In this document: piece after piece, positions 31,080 through 39,322 of the stretch
Layout: every line of letters begins with the position of its first letter
Numbering within the stretch: position 1 is the stretch's first letter
Source: an uncultured Oscillospiraceae bacterium
GTDB lineage: Bacteria; Bacillota; Clostridia; Oscillospirales; Oscillospiraceae
DNA: 64,000 nucleotides
Assembly: GCA_947589225.1 (NCBI GenBank)
Contig: CANQBC010000009.1
Location: forward strand, 1 to 64,000
Direction: 5' to 3'
Made by a program: the position numbers and the translations under genes
Notes under the pieces: generated by a model
Database searches by the model: none
Told to the model about the DNA's origin: nothing
The model's input: the letters and a program-made list of their open reading frames with translations, nothing else

Positions 31080-32576
31080 ATGAACGTACAGGAAGCCATT
31101 GATAAATTAAACGAGCTGGAGCTTCAGGAGTTTGCCTACGGACACGCCTTCGGGATCCTCTCCTGGGACGACGAGACGGTGGCGCCCAAAGGGTCGCAGA
31201 TCCCCCGGGGAAAGACCATGGGGGTGCTCAGCGAGCTTTCCTATAAGCTCTCCACCGGGGACGAGGCCCGGGCGCTCCTTGACTTTCTCAAGGAGCACTA
31301 CGACGAGCTCACGCCCGAGGACAGGCGCCGCACGGATCTGCGGGAGAAGAATATGCGGGAGCTGAGGGCCATCCCCATGGAGGAGTTCGTGGCCTACTCC
31401 CAGCTCACCGACGAGGCGAGCTCCGTCTGGCGGGAGGCGAAGCGGAAGTCCGATTACAAGCTGTTTGAGCCCTATCTCGGAAAGATTATCGACTACAAAA
31501 AGCGCTTTGCCGCCCTGGTGCGCCCGGATATGGATCCATACGACTACTGCCTGGATCAGTACGAGGAGGGGCTGACGCGGGAGAAGTGCGAGGCGTTCTT
31601 TAAGACGCTCCGGGAGCACATCGTGCCCCTTTTGGAGAAGGTCATGGCCGCGAAGCCCATCGACACCTCCTTCCTCTCCACCCCCTTCCCGGTTCCCGCC
31701 CAGCGGGAGCTCTCGGCAAAGCTTATGGAGCTGATGCGCCTTCCGAAGGACAACTGCATCATCGGCGAGGTGGAGCACCCCTTCACCACCGGCTTTTCCA
31801 AGTACGACGTGCGCATCACCACCCACTATTTTGAGGACAACTTCCTCTCCTCCATGTATTCCGTCGTCCACGAGGGGGGACACGCCCTCTACGACCTGCA
31901 CTCCGACGACAGGTTCTGTTTCACCTCCCTGGAGGGCGGCGTCAGCATGGGCGTCCATGAGAGCCAGTCGAGATTTTACGAGAACATCATCGGCCGCAGC
32001 CGGGAGTTTGTGGAGCTTGTCTACCCCGAGATCGTGAGGCTCTGCCCCACTCTGGCCTCCCAAAGCCCGGAGGCGCTGTGGCGGGCCGCCAACGTGGCCC
32101 AGCCCAGCCTGATCCGTACCGAGGCCGACGAGCTGACATACCCCTTGCACATCATGGTGCGCTATGAGATGGAGAAGGCCATGATAGGCGGCGATGTGAA
32201 GCCCGCCGACCTGCCCGGCATGTGGAACGCCCTCTACAAGGAGTATTTGGGGCTGGACGTGCCGGATGACAAAAACGGCATCCTTCAGGACTCCCACTGG
32301 TCCGGCGGCGGCATCGGCTACTTTCCCTCCTACGCCCTGGGCAGCGCCTACGGCGCGCAGCTCCTCCACAAGATGCGGGAGGACTTCGACGTGCGTAAGG
32401 CCGTGAGGGAAAATGACTTAATTCAGGTCAACAACTGGCTGGAGGAGAAGATCTGGAAATACGGATCCCTCTATAAGCCGGCGGAGCTGATGGAGAGGGC
32501 CTTCGGCGGGCCCTTTGACCCCACATATTACACCGACTATCTGGAACGCAAGTTCACGGAGGTGTACGGCCTGTGA
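31080..32576 (+). CDS. M32 family metallocarboxypeptidase
   Basis: The protein has 498 residues, full length for the family. It has the zinc motif SVVHEGGHALYDLHSDDRF (H264, E265, H268) and the third-ligand segment GVHESQSRFYEN (E294), followed by GGGIGYFPSYALGSAYGAQL, which is typical of M32 enzymes. These cytosolic enzymes trim C-terminal residues from peptides with broad specificity. AAGGAGA lies 12 nt before ATG. The stop overlaps the ybeY start (GTGA), so a peptidase gene is translationally coupled to a ribosome-maturation gene. This arrangement is not the usual Firmicutes order. Confidence 0.95.
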   Translation: MNVQEAIDKLNELELQEFAYGHAFGILSWDDETVAPKGSQIPRGKTMGVLSELSYKLSTGDEARALLDFLKEHYDELTPEDRRRTDLREKNMRELRAIPMEEFVAYSQLTDEASSVWREAKRKSDYKLFEPYLGKIIDYKKRFAALVRPDMDPYDYCLDQYEEGLTREKCEAFFKTLREHIVPLLEKVMAAKPIDTSFLSTPFPVPAQRELSAKLMELMRLPKDNCIIGEVEHPFTTGFSKYDVRITTHYFEDNFLSSMYSVVHEGGHALYDLHSDDRFCFTSLEGGVSMGVHESQSRFYENIIGRSREFVELVYPEIVRLCPTLASQSPEALWRAANVAQPSLIRTEADELTYPLHIMVRYEMEKAMIGGDVKPADLPGMWNALYKEYLGLDVPDDKNGILQDSHWSGGGIGYFPSYALGSAYGAQLLHKMREDFDVRKAVRENDLIQVNNWLEEKIWKYGSLYKPAELMERAFGGPFDPTYYTDYLERKFTEVYGL

Positions 32577-33067
32577 GCACCGTGACGGTCACGCGGGACA
32601 AGCCCCTCCTCGGCCACCCGGAGACGGCGGCGCTGGTGAAGCGGGCCGTCCTGGCCGCGCTGGCCTCGGAGAGGATCGACGCTCCCTGCCGGGTGGACGT
32701 GCTCCTCACCGACGACGAGGGCATCCACGCCATCAACCTGGAGCACCGGGGGGTGGACGCCCCCACGGACGTGCTGAGCTTCCCCTTAAACGACCTGACG
32801 CCGGGGGCGTTTGACCCGGAGGGGTGCGAGAGGGACCTGGACGCCGGGGAGGTCCTGCTCGGGGACATGGTCATTGACATCCCCCGGTGCGCCGCCCAGG
32901 GGGAGGAGTACGGCCACGGATACCGGCGGGAGGTCAGCTACCTGGCCGTCCACTCCACCCTGCACCTTTTGGGCTATGACCACCTGGACGAGGGGGAGGA
33001 GAAGGCGCTCATGAGGAGCAGGGAAGAGGCGGTCATGGAAAAGCTGCGGATTCCCAGGGAGGCTTAA
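32573..33067 (+). CDS. ybeY: Endoribonuclease YbeY
   Basis: The protein has 164 residues. The zinc motif is HSTLHLLGYDH (His-x3-His-x5-His) near the C-terminus, preceded by PTDVLSFPLND and GEVLLGDMVIDIPR. YbeY acts in 16S rRNA 3'-end maturation and ribosome quality control. The start is GTG at 32573, overlapping the carboxypeptidase stop by 4 bp; the N-terminus MSTVTVTRDKP fits the family. The neighbours phoH and era are conserved partners. Downstream there is a 730-bp gene-free stretch with strong hairpins before era, where dgkA and cdd often lie. Confidence 0.94.
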   Translation: MSTVTVTRDKPLLGHPETAALVKRAVLAALASERIDAPCRVDVLLTDDEGIHAINLEHRGVDAPTDVLSFPLNDLTPGAFDPEGCERDLDAGEVLLGDMVIDIPRCAAQGEEYGHGYRREVSYLAVHSTLHLLGYDHLDEGEEKALMRSREEAVMEKLRIPREA

Positions 33068-33177
33068 GCCGCCGGGGGTGTCACGGACCCCGTGAGGGGG
33101 GGATTGGTCACGGGCGTGACCGGGCTGGTGCCGCCGTCCGGCGGCGGGGTACGCCGGGAAAGCCCGGCAAGCCTTAC

Positions 33178-33217
33178 GCTTTTCTCTCTTTTGTTGGACA
33201 CAAAAGAGAGAGAAAGC
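33178..33217. repeat. Inverted repeat related to the 33628 element
   Basis: The left arm GCTTTTCTCTCTTTTGT pairs, with one base offset, with ACAAAAGAGAGAGAAAGC. Loop TGGAC. It is similar in plan and composition to the stem at 33628-33669 but differs in sequence. Confidence 0.75.
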
Positions 33218-33627
33218 TTCAAAAGAGAGGAAATGTCTTTTTTGGTGCGGTGGAAAACCGGGCTTTCAGCCCTATTACGGCGGGACGGCTGACGCGTCTC
33301 TTTTCGAGGCCAATGGAACCACTCATATCCGCGCGGGACGTGGCCGCATTGTCTCTGCGTCTAAACCCGCTTAGCCGCTCACCCCGGCACTCAACCGGCC
33401 TCAGCGTCTAACCGGGGCCGCGCTGGCGCGGAGGGTGTCGTGCGGAGTAAAAAGCCTTCCCCGCCCCGTGGGGAAGGCAGCACTCTATTGATAGATGTTC
33501 CCGTATCAGGGCGCTCCCCCGGGGGTGTGTCCAGCAGGGGGCCCGCAGGCCCCCTAAGCTGGTCGTTTTTAAAAGGGGTTCCAAGGGGGAAAATCGAAAT
33601 CCCCCTTGGTCGGTTTTCTTCCCTTTG

Positions 33628-33669
33628 TTACTTTCCATTCTTTTGTCGAGTCAAAAGAATGGAAAGTAA
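33628..33669. repeat. 18-bp perfect inverted repeat
   Basis: TTACTTTCCATTCTTTTG (33628-33645) is mirrored by CAAAAGAATGGAAAGTAA (33652-33669) around a 6-base loop. It has no U-run and so is not a simple terminator. Elements of this form are scattered in related GC-rich Clostridia, as far as I recall. Confidence 0.8.
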
Positions 33670-33799
33670 ACCCCCGTCCGCCAGCGGCGGACACCTCTGG
33701 CCGTGGTCACGGCCCACCCCCGCCGTGGGGATTACGGCCCGCCCCGGTATGTTTGCCGGCAACAGAAAAATGGGCCTTCCGGCCCGGGAGGATAAAAAC

Positions 33800-34690
33800 A
33801 TGATCAAACGAACAGCCTTAGTCACCGTCGTCGGCCGGCCCAATGTGGGCAAGTCCACCCTGGTCAACGCCATGGTGGGGGAGAAGGTGTCCATCGTGAC
33901 ACCCAAGCCCCAGACCACCCGCAACCGCATCTTCGGTGTGGCCGAACGGGGGGAGACACAGCTTGTCTTTGCCGACACGCCCGGCTTCCACAGGGCCCGG
34001 ACGAAGCTGGGCGACTACATGGTACATGTGGTGGAGGAGTCTGTGGAGGACGACGTGGACGCTATTTGCCTTGTGGTGGAGCCGAAGGCCAACATCGGCC
34101 GCCAGGAGGAGGGGCTGATCCAGCGCATCAAAGCCTCCAAGGCCCCGGCGGTGCTGGTGATCAACAAGATCGACACCGTGGAAAAGCCGGAGCTTCTGCC
34201 GGTTATCGCCCTTTACGCCAAGGCCCTCGACTGGGCCGCCGTGGTGCCCGTCTCGGCGCGGCGCGGACAGGGGATGGGAGAGCTTTTTGACGAACTCGAA
34301 AAATTTGCCAAGGAGGATCAGCAGCTCTTCCCGGAGGACATGGTCACCGACCAGACCACCCGCCAGATGTGCGCGGAGATCATAAGGGAGAAGCTCCTTT
34401 TGAACCTCCAGTCCGAGGTGCCGCACGGTACGGCGGTGGAGATCACCACCTTCACCGAGCGCGAGGACGGCGTCACGGAGATCACCGCGACGATCTACTG
34501 TGAGCGGGAGAGCCACAAGGGCATTATCATCGGCAAAAACGGCGAGATGCTCAAAGCCGTGGGCGAGGCCGCAAGGCGCGACATGGAAAAGCTCCTGGAG
34601 ACAAAGGTCTACCTCAACACCTGGGTGAAGGTCAAGGAGAACTGGCGGGATTCAGGGGCTAATCTTAGAACCTTCGGATATACGGAGTGA
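33800..34690 (+). CDS. era: GTPase Era
   Basis: The protein has 296 residues. G-domain motifs are GRPNVGKSTL (G1), PQTTRNRI (G2), ADTPGFHRA (G3), INKID (G4) and SARRGQG (G5). The C-terminal KH domain has GIIIGKNGEMLKAVGEAARR. Era binds the 3' end of 16S rRNA and is needed for 30S assembly. ATG 33800 has GGGAGGAT 6 nt upstream; an upstream in-frame start at 33440 lies in the hairpin region and is not credible. It is followed by yqzL and recO, the same order as in Bacillus. Confidence 0.96.
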   Translation: MIKRTALVTVVGRPNVGKSTLVNAMVGEKVSIVTPKPQTTRNRIFGVAERGETQLVFADTPGFHRARTKLGDYMVHVVEESVEDDVDAICLVVEPKANIGRQEEGLIQRIKASKAPAVLVINKIDTVEKPELLPVIALYAKALDWAAVVPVSARRGQGMGELFDELEKFAKEDQQLFPEDMVTDQTTRQMCAEIIREKLLLNLQSEVPHGTAVEITTFTEREDGVTEITATIYCERESHKGIIIGKNGEMLKAVGEAARRDMEKLLETKVYLNTWVKVKENWRDSGANLRTFGYTE

Positions 34691-34803
34691 CGGCGGAGCG
34701 GGCCGGCCCGTGAGGGGGAGGTCAGAAAAATTTTACCTCTCATAGTTCCCGCGTTCATGCAGAAACTATAATCGCAACGGGGGAGATCAGAGAGGATCAT
34801 GAA

Positions 34804-34914
34804 ATGGATATTGCTGGATTGTGGCGGCTTTTCTGGGCGACGGGCGATATACGGATATTTCTCGCCGCCCGGGGGCTTGAGAATGAGAGAGAGGAAGAGA
34901 GGACGGCGTGCTGA
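34804..34914 (+). CDS. yqzL: YqzL-like small protein (36 aa)
   Basis: ATG 34804 begins a 36-residue frame reading MDIAGLWRLFWATGDIRIFL and ending GLENEREEERTAC before TGA at 34914. Its plan, a short amphipathic aromatic helix LWxLFxxTGxIxxFL followed by a charged tail, is that of YqzL, the tiny protein encoded between era and recO in Bacillus and relatives. AGAGAGGAT lies a few bases upstream. An overlapping frame from ATG 34799 gives an Arg-rich product without family resemblance. The function of YqzL is not known to me. Confidence 0.8.
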   Translation: MDIAGLWRLFWATGDIRIFLAARGLENEREEERTAC

Positions 34915-34932
34915 CGCCGTCCGGGGGCCGGG

Positions 34933-35676
34933 ATGTACATAACGACGCCGGGGTTGATCCTCAGGGAAACTGAATACAAGGAGTCGAGCCTCATCCTGAC
35001 GGTGCTGACCGCGGCTCATGGAAAGCTCACCGTCCAGGCGAAGGGCGCCAGACGAAAGGGCAGCAAGGTGGCCGCGGCCACGCAGCTTCTGACGCTGTCG
35101 GAGATGACGCTTTTTGAAAACCGGGAGCGGTACACCCTCACGGAGGCGCGCAGCGTGGAGGAATTCCGGGGACTGCGCGAGGACCTGGGGAAGCTGGCCC
35201 TGGGGACGTATTTTGCCGAGCTTATGGACAGCCTCGCGAACGAGGACGCGCCGAATCCGGAGCTTTTGCCCCTGGGGCTGAACGCCCTCTACGCACTGTC
35301 GGAGTCCCTGAACGCGGACGCGCTGGTGAAGGCGGCCTTTGAGCTGCGCGCCATGTGTACGGCGGGCTTTGAGCCGGCGCTGGCGGCCTGCGGCGTGTGC
35401 GGCAAGGAGCGGCCCACGGCGGCGGTTCTGTCCCTGGAGGGCGGCGGCCTCTACTGCGCCGGGTGCAGGCCCGAGGGGGCGGGGGAGTGCGTGACCCTCT
35501 CTCCGGGGGCGCTGGACGCCATGCGGCATATTGTAAGTGTGAGCCCCAAGCGGCTCTACGCCTTTTCCGTGGGGCCGGAGACGGAGAAGCGGCTTGCCAG
35601 GGTGTGCGAGGCGTATCTGCTGACGCAGCTGGGCAGGGGCTTCGGGACGCTGGATTTTTATAAGAGCGTCAAATGA
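34933..35676 (+). CDS. recO: DNA repair protein RecO
   Basis: The protein has 247 residues. The N-terminal OB fold starts TTPGLILRETEYKESSLILT and includes GKLTVQAKGARRKGSK, which contacts SSB and DNA. The helical C-terminal part holds a zinc-type site with CGVCGKE and YCAGCR. RecO works with RecR to load RecA on gapped DNA and to anneal strands. ATG follows GGGGGCCGGG. The short palindrome GACGGCG/CGCCGTC (34901-34922) separates it from yqzL and may tune its translation. Length matches the family. Confidence 0.94.
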   Translation: MYITTPGLILRETEYKESSLILTVLTAAHGKLTVQAKGARRKGSKVAAATQLLTLSEMTLFENRERYTLTEARSVEEFRGLREDLGKLALGTYFAELMDSLANEDAPNPELLPLGLNALYALSESLNADALVKAAFELRAMCTAGFEPALAACGVCGKERPTAAVLSLEGGGLYCAGCRPEGAGECVTLSPGALDAMRHIVSVSPKRLYAFSVGPETEKRLARVCEAYLLTQLGRGFGTLDFYKSVK

Positions 35677-35731
35677 CGGCGGCGCTATTGCCGTCACATT
35701 CCCAATGGAATCGAGAAAGGAAAACGGATCT

Positions 35732-36985
35732 ATGGATTTTGAGCTTGGCTTTGGCGCCGGGGTGCAGAGGATCGCGGTGCCGGAGAAGAACCTCCTGGGG
35801 GTACTGATGCCCAATGAGGTGAAAAGGGAGCTTGTGGGAGAGGCGGAGGTCCGCAGGGCCTTGGAAAGTCCCATCGGTTCGCCGCGCCTGCGGGACATTG
35901 TGAAGCCGGGGGAGAAGATCGCGGTGGTCACCAGCGACTTAACAAGGCCCATGCCCACCTATAAGGTGATGCCGGCCCTGCTGGACGAGCTCTACGCCGC
36001 CGGCGTGAGGCCGGAGGACGTCACCCTTGTCTTTGCTCTGGGCAGTCACAGGGCGCAGACCGGGGAGGAGAGGCGGCGACTGGCCGGGGAGCGGGCGTAC
36101 TCCGAGATCCGCTGTATCGACTCCGACCCCGACGACTTCGTACATATGGGCGTCACCAGCCGCGGTACGCCGGTGGATATCTTCACCCCCGTGGCGCGGG
36201 CCGACAGGCGCATCTGCCTCGGGAACATCGAGTTCCACTACTTTGCCGGGTACTCCGGCGGGGCCAAGGCGCTGATGCCCGGCGTCTCCACCCGCGCCGC
36301 CATCCAGGCGAACCACTCCCGGATGGTGGAGGACACCTCCAGGGCGGGGCTCCTTGAGGGGAACAACGTCCGGGCCGACATCGAGGAGGCCGGGGCCCTT
36401 GTGGGCATCGACTTCATCGTCAATGTGGTGCTGGACGAGCACAAGGAGATCATCCGGGCGGTGGCCGGGGATGTGACGCAGGCCCACCGGGCCGGGTGCG
36501 CGTTCCTGGACACGCTGTACCTGAAGAAGATCGCAAGCCGCGCGGACATCGTGGTGGTCTCCCAGGGGGGCGCGCCCAAGGATCTGAACCTCTATCAGAC
36601 GCAAAAGGCCCTGGACAACGCCAAGCACGCCGTCAAAAAGGGAGGCACCGTCATCCTCGTGGGCTCCTGCAAAGAGGGCTACGGCGAGCGGGTGTTCTCC
36701 CAATGGATCAGCGAGGCGCCGGACGCCCACAGCCTCATCGAGAGGGTGGAGCGGGATTTCCAGCTGGGCGGCCACAAGGCCGCGGCCATCGCCATGGTGC
36801 TGGAAAACGCCAAGGTGGTGCTGGTGAGCGAGCTTGACGACGACACGGTCCGAGGGGCGTTCCTGACGCCGGCGGGCTCCGCCCAGGAGGCGCTGGACGC
36901 GGCGCTTGCGGAGTACGGCCCGGAGGCGTCGGTGCTGGTGATGCCCTACGGCGGATCGACCTTGCCGGTGGCGGAGGAGGAGTGA
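35732..36985 (+). CDS. Nickel-dependent lactate racemase family protein (LarA-like)
   Basis: The protein has 417 residues. LarA landmarks are VVTSDLTRPMP, FALGSHRAQTGEE (H106), FHYFAGYSGGAKALMPGVST (H169, K179) and QANHSRM (H195). They correspond to the Lys and His that hold the nickel-pincer cofactor in LarA, so the site looks complete. LarA homologues racemise or epimerise 2-hydroxy acids. No larB, larC or larE genes for making the cofactor are in the window. ATG 35732 is preferred because GAGAAAGGA lies upstream; ATG 35705 lacks an RBS. The cdd gene follows by 3 bp, so they are likely co-transcribed. The exact substrate is not predictable. Confidence 0.88.
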   Translation: MDFELGFGAGVQRIAVPEKNLLGVLMPNEVKRELVGEAEVRRALESPIGSPRLRDIVKPGEKIAVVTSDLTRPMPTYKVMPALLDELYAAGVRPEDVTLVFALGSHRAQTGEERRRLAGERAYSEIRCIDSDPDDFVHMGVTSRGTPVDIFTPVARADRRICLGNIEFHYFAGYSGGAKALMPGVSTRAAIQANHSRMVEDTSRAGLLEGNNVRADIEEAGALVGIDFIVNVVLDEHKEIIRAVAGDVTQAHRAGCAFLDTLYLKKIASRADIVVVSQGGAPKDLNLYQTQKALDNAKHAVKKGGTVILVGSCKEGYGERVFSQWISEAPDAHSLIERVERDFQLGGHKAAAIAMVLENAKVVLVSELDDDTVRGAFLTPAGSAQEALDAALAEYGPEASVLVMPYGGSTLPVAEEE

Positions 36986-36988
36986 GGG

Positions 36989-37381
36989 ATGACAGAGGAG
37001 CTGCTGTGTGAAAAGGCCGTGGAGATGCTGAAAATGTCCTATTCGCCCTATTCGGGCTTCCCCGTGGGGGCTGCCCTGGAGTGCGCGGACGGGACGGTGT
37101 ACACCGGCTGCAACATTGAAAACGCCGCCTACGGCGCGACCATGTGCGCGGAGAGGACGGCGGTGTTTAAGGCGGTCAGCGAGGGACACAGGCGCTTCAG
37201 GCGGCTGGCCGTGGCGGGGGGAACGGAGTCCTTCTGCCCGCCCTGCGGCGCGTGCCGCCAGGTGATGGCGGAGTTTTCGCCGGATATGGACATCATCATG
37301 GTGACCCCGTCGGGGAAAAAGAGGACGGTGAACCTCCGGGAGCTTCTCCCTTACGGGTTCGACAGCGCGATGCTGAAGTGA
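36989..37381 (+). CDS. cdd: Cytidine deaminase
   Basis: The protein has 130 residues. Zinc motifs are TMCAERTAVFKA (Cys and catalytic Glu) and CPPCGACRQVMAEF (two Cys), as in the homotetrameric CDA of Bacillus. YSPYSGFPVGAAL and GCNIENAAYG contact the nucleoside. It deaminates cytidine and deoxycytidine in pyrimidine salvage. In many Firmicutes cdd lies between dgkA and era; here it sits after recO and a LarA-like gene, so the block has been rearranged. Confidence 0.96.
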   Translation: MTEELLCEKAVEMLKMSYSPYSGFPVGAALECADGTVYTGCNIENAAYGATMCAERTAVFKAVSEGHRRFRRLAVAGGTESFCPPCGACRQVMAEFSPDMDIIMVTPSGKKRTVNLRELLPYGFDSAMLK

Positions 37382-37439
37382 CGGCGCGGTTCGGCTCCCG
37401 GTTAAGGTGACGGAAATCGAACCGCGCCGAAAGAAAAAC

Positions 37440-37470
37440 GCCCGGACGACAAAACCCTTGTCGTCCGGGC
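37440..37470 (+). terminator. Terminator-like hairpin after cdd
   Basis: GCCCGGACGACAA (37440-37452) pairs with TTGTCGTCCGGGC (37458-37470), preceded by an A-rich stretch. A second stem, CGGCGCGGTTCG/CGAACCGCGCCG, lies just upstream at 37382-37429. T-runs are weak, so this may act from either side with help. Confidence 0.7.
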
Positions 37471-37574
37471 GCGGCTTATTGATGAATCAAAACAGAGCCG
37501 CCCAAGTTATAAAATCAGAGACGGGGGCAATATCGGAACCCATCAGAAAAAAGCAGGAGGAAAAGTATTCCGCG

Positions 37575-38762
37575 TCAATAGCCTATATATTCATATTGGC
37601 CGATTTTGAGTCCAAAATAGGAATATTTGTGGTAAGAGGTGTCCCAGCCGGTACTGATGATCAAATCGCTTCCGGAATAATCGAATGCAACAACAGAGTG
37701 ACCAATATCACTATCTGTGAAATCCTCAAGTTCTATTTGCAATAAATCGCCCTGATCGATATGGTATGCCAGCTCCGATAAGGCTATTGAAAATTCAGTG
37801 TCAAACACGGCCGCAACGCCTATCGACGCCGGAGGACAGCTATACGTGGAGCAAAATGACGTGATACCGGGTAAAATGTTTGCCGCGTTGGTTCCGATGG
37901 CCAGAATACTGTCACTTGTTCTTATGGAGTTGGTATCCATTGCGTAGTACATCTCCATAAAAATCATACCGTCGTTTAGAGACTTGGAAAGCGGGCTTGC
38001 GCCGGTAGAGCGAAAATAGCGCATGATGTTTGTGGCAGCGGTGGGAGAACAGTGTTGCGTGACCTTTTGGCGCGTACCGTTTGGACGGGTGGCGTAAAAA
38101 TCAGAGAAATCATTCATGGAAACTAACGTAAAGTCCTCTGCCTGAAACGTATTTTTCGTCTCCCCGTTCGCTGTTATATCAATTTTTGCCTGCTCTTCCG
38201 TCTGCTTCCGAACGGCGTTTAGAAAGGAATCATACTCCGCTTTGGCATCGTTAACGTTTATGGTGTTGACGGAACCAAGGGCTTGAAAGGTATTATCATC
38301 GGTTTTAATACAATAAGTCATATTGCCAAGGAAGTACAGCTTTCCATTACAGGAGCTTCGCAGCGACTCCTCAAAAGTTGGACATAGTCCTTCATAGGCC
38401 GGTATTCCTGTGAAGGAGGAGCAGAACACGTCAAAATTCCCGTTGAAGCAGTTTAATTGCACGTAGCCCGTTTCTTTGCCCTCGGTGCGCAGCTTATACA
38501 CATAGCCGTTGCACTGATCGTAGACATCATAGAGGACGATCGGAGTCTCAAACTTCGTCTTGCCGGTCCAGGTGCAAAACGGTTTGCCTTCTGCAGCGGA
38601 ACGCCGGATCTCATCCAGAACGAATTGGTCGGCCGCCGTCTGGGAAACGTCGAAGGCATTGTCTTTGTCAGCCGCAGGGGCAGGTTTATACGCGCCGACA
38701 GTCAATAAACAGATAATCGATAATAAACAAATCAGTGAGGTGATCCGCACGACTTTTTTCAT
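37575..38762 (-). CDS. Secreted papain-fold cysteine protease-like protein
   Basis: The protein has 395 residues. The signal peptide (about 1-25, RITSLICLLSIICLLTVGAY) directs export. A propeptide-like region of about 190 residues is followed by KVTQHCSPTAATNIMRYF, with C238 as the likely nucleophile, and SDIGHSVVAFDYSG, with H355 as the partner, then DLIISTGWDTSYHKYSYFG. The plan is that of C39/C10 (streptopain-like) peptidases. The gene is clearly AT-richer than its neighbours, pointing to transfer. It follows the Cys-rich secreted protein gene by 30 bp and is probably co-transcribed. Targets, host or bacterial, are unknown. Confidence 0.78.
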   Translation of the reverse strand: MKKVVRITSLICLLSIICLLTVGAYKPAPAADKDNAFDVSQTAADQFVLDEIRRSAAEGKPFCTWTGKTKFETPIVLYDVYDQCNGYVYKLRTEGKETGYVQLNCFNGNFDVFCSSFTGIPAYEGLCPTFEESLRSSCNGKLYFLGNMTYCIKTDDNTFQALGSVNTINVNDAKAEYDSFLNAVRKQTEEQAKIDITANGETKNTFQAEDFTLVSMNDFSDFYATRPNGTRQKVTQHCSPTAATNIMRYFRSTGASPLSKSLNDGMIFMEMYYAMDTNSIRTSDSILAIGTNAANILPGITSFCSTYSCPPASIGVAAVFDTEFSIALSELAYHIDQGDLLQIELEDFTDSDIGHSVVAFDYSGSDLIISTGWDTSYHKYSYFGLKIGQYEYIGY

Positions 38763-38792
38763 AAAAACACTCCTTTACTCTGCTGGAAAGGC

Positions 38793-39242
38793 CTACATGA
38801 TCTTGTATATGGGGGGTATGTTCGCGGGAAGAATACAACCTTTTCCCATTCCTCCTGGACAGGGATACGATCTCCATTCGCCGGCATTATAATTGGTATA
38901 CCTACAGCTTCGACATACTACTTGATAATAGCAATAATGATTTGAACCGCTATGATAATGTTCCCCTGTCCACATCATCGCAATATGATGCGGCTCTTCA
39001 CGTTCGCTTACTACCTCGGAATATCGAATGGGGCAATTCTTGTCAGTGCAGTCGTAATTTTTAAGAATTCTGATTATGTGATAAGAAGTAGAATTGCTGG
39101 GATTTTCGTATTCGTAACTTGTCCATATGTCAAAAGTACAGACATGTTCTGGCTTGGTCTCGTCGTCAGAAGCATAGGCAATGCCTGCGAGGGAAATGAT
39201 TACGACAAAAGAAAGAAATAATAAAAGCACTTTTTTAAACAT
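38793..39242 (-). CDS. Secreted cysteine-rich protein of unknown function
   Basis: The protein has 149 residues. The signal peptide VLLLFLSFVVIISLAGIAYA is followed by a mature region with nine cysteines, several in pairs (YDCTDKNCPIR, YCYYQVVCRSCRY, YPCPGGMGKGC), and several His (PHHIAMMWTGEHYHSGSNHY). It could be a disulfide- or zinc-held extracellular domain. CCAGGAGGT lies 7 nt before ATG, a near-perfect RBS. It is AT-rich like the protease gene downstream, so the two probably moved together. It might be a substrate, inhibitor or chaperone of the protease; this is only inference. Confidence 0.72.
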   Translation of the reverse strand: MFKKVLLLFLSFVVIISLAGIAYASDDETKPEHVCTFDIWTSYEYENPSNSTSYHIIRILKNYDCTDKNCPIRYSEVVSEREEPHHIAMMWTGEHYHSGSNHYCYYQVVCRSCRYTNYNAGEWRSYPCPGGMGKGCILPANIPPIYKIM

Positions 39243-39277
39243 ATTTTACCTCCTGGTGAATAAAATGAAAGAATACC

Positions 39278-39322
39278 TAAAAAAGAGCGCATAAGCTGTC
39301 GTTGATATTTTAGCTTATGCGC
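39278..39322 (-). terminator. Intrinsic terminator in the leader of the secreted-protein genes
   Basis: On the minus strand GCGCATAAGCT (39312-39322) pairs with AGCTTATGCGC (39287-39297), followed by TCTTTTTT. It lies only 36 nt before the ATG at 39242. It may end the deoC transcript or act as an attenuator for the secreted protein genes. Confidence 0.8.

Larger units (their letters stand above)
33068..33799. other. Gene-free 730-bp stretch with five strong inverted repeats
   Basis: No supported gene is present. It holds several stems: 33178-33217 (about 16 bp, GCTTTTCTCTCTTTTGT type), 33454-33478 (GCCTTCCCC/GGGGAAGGC), 33531-33562 (CCAGC plus GGGGGCC arms), 33581-33609 (CCAAGGGGGA/TCCCCCTTGG) and 33628-33669 (18 bp perfect). 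The first and last share a plan: a pyrimidine-rich arm containing TTTTGT or TTTTG and its complement. This looks like a cluster of dispersed repetitive hairpins or a structured non-coding region, not ordinary spacer. Confidence 0.6.

Noticed and set aside
33440..33799. Upstream extension of Era by 120 codons
   Set aside because: The extension translates hairpin DNA; ATG 33800 has a good RBS and gives the normal Era length.
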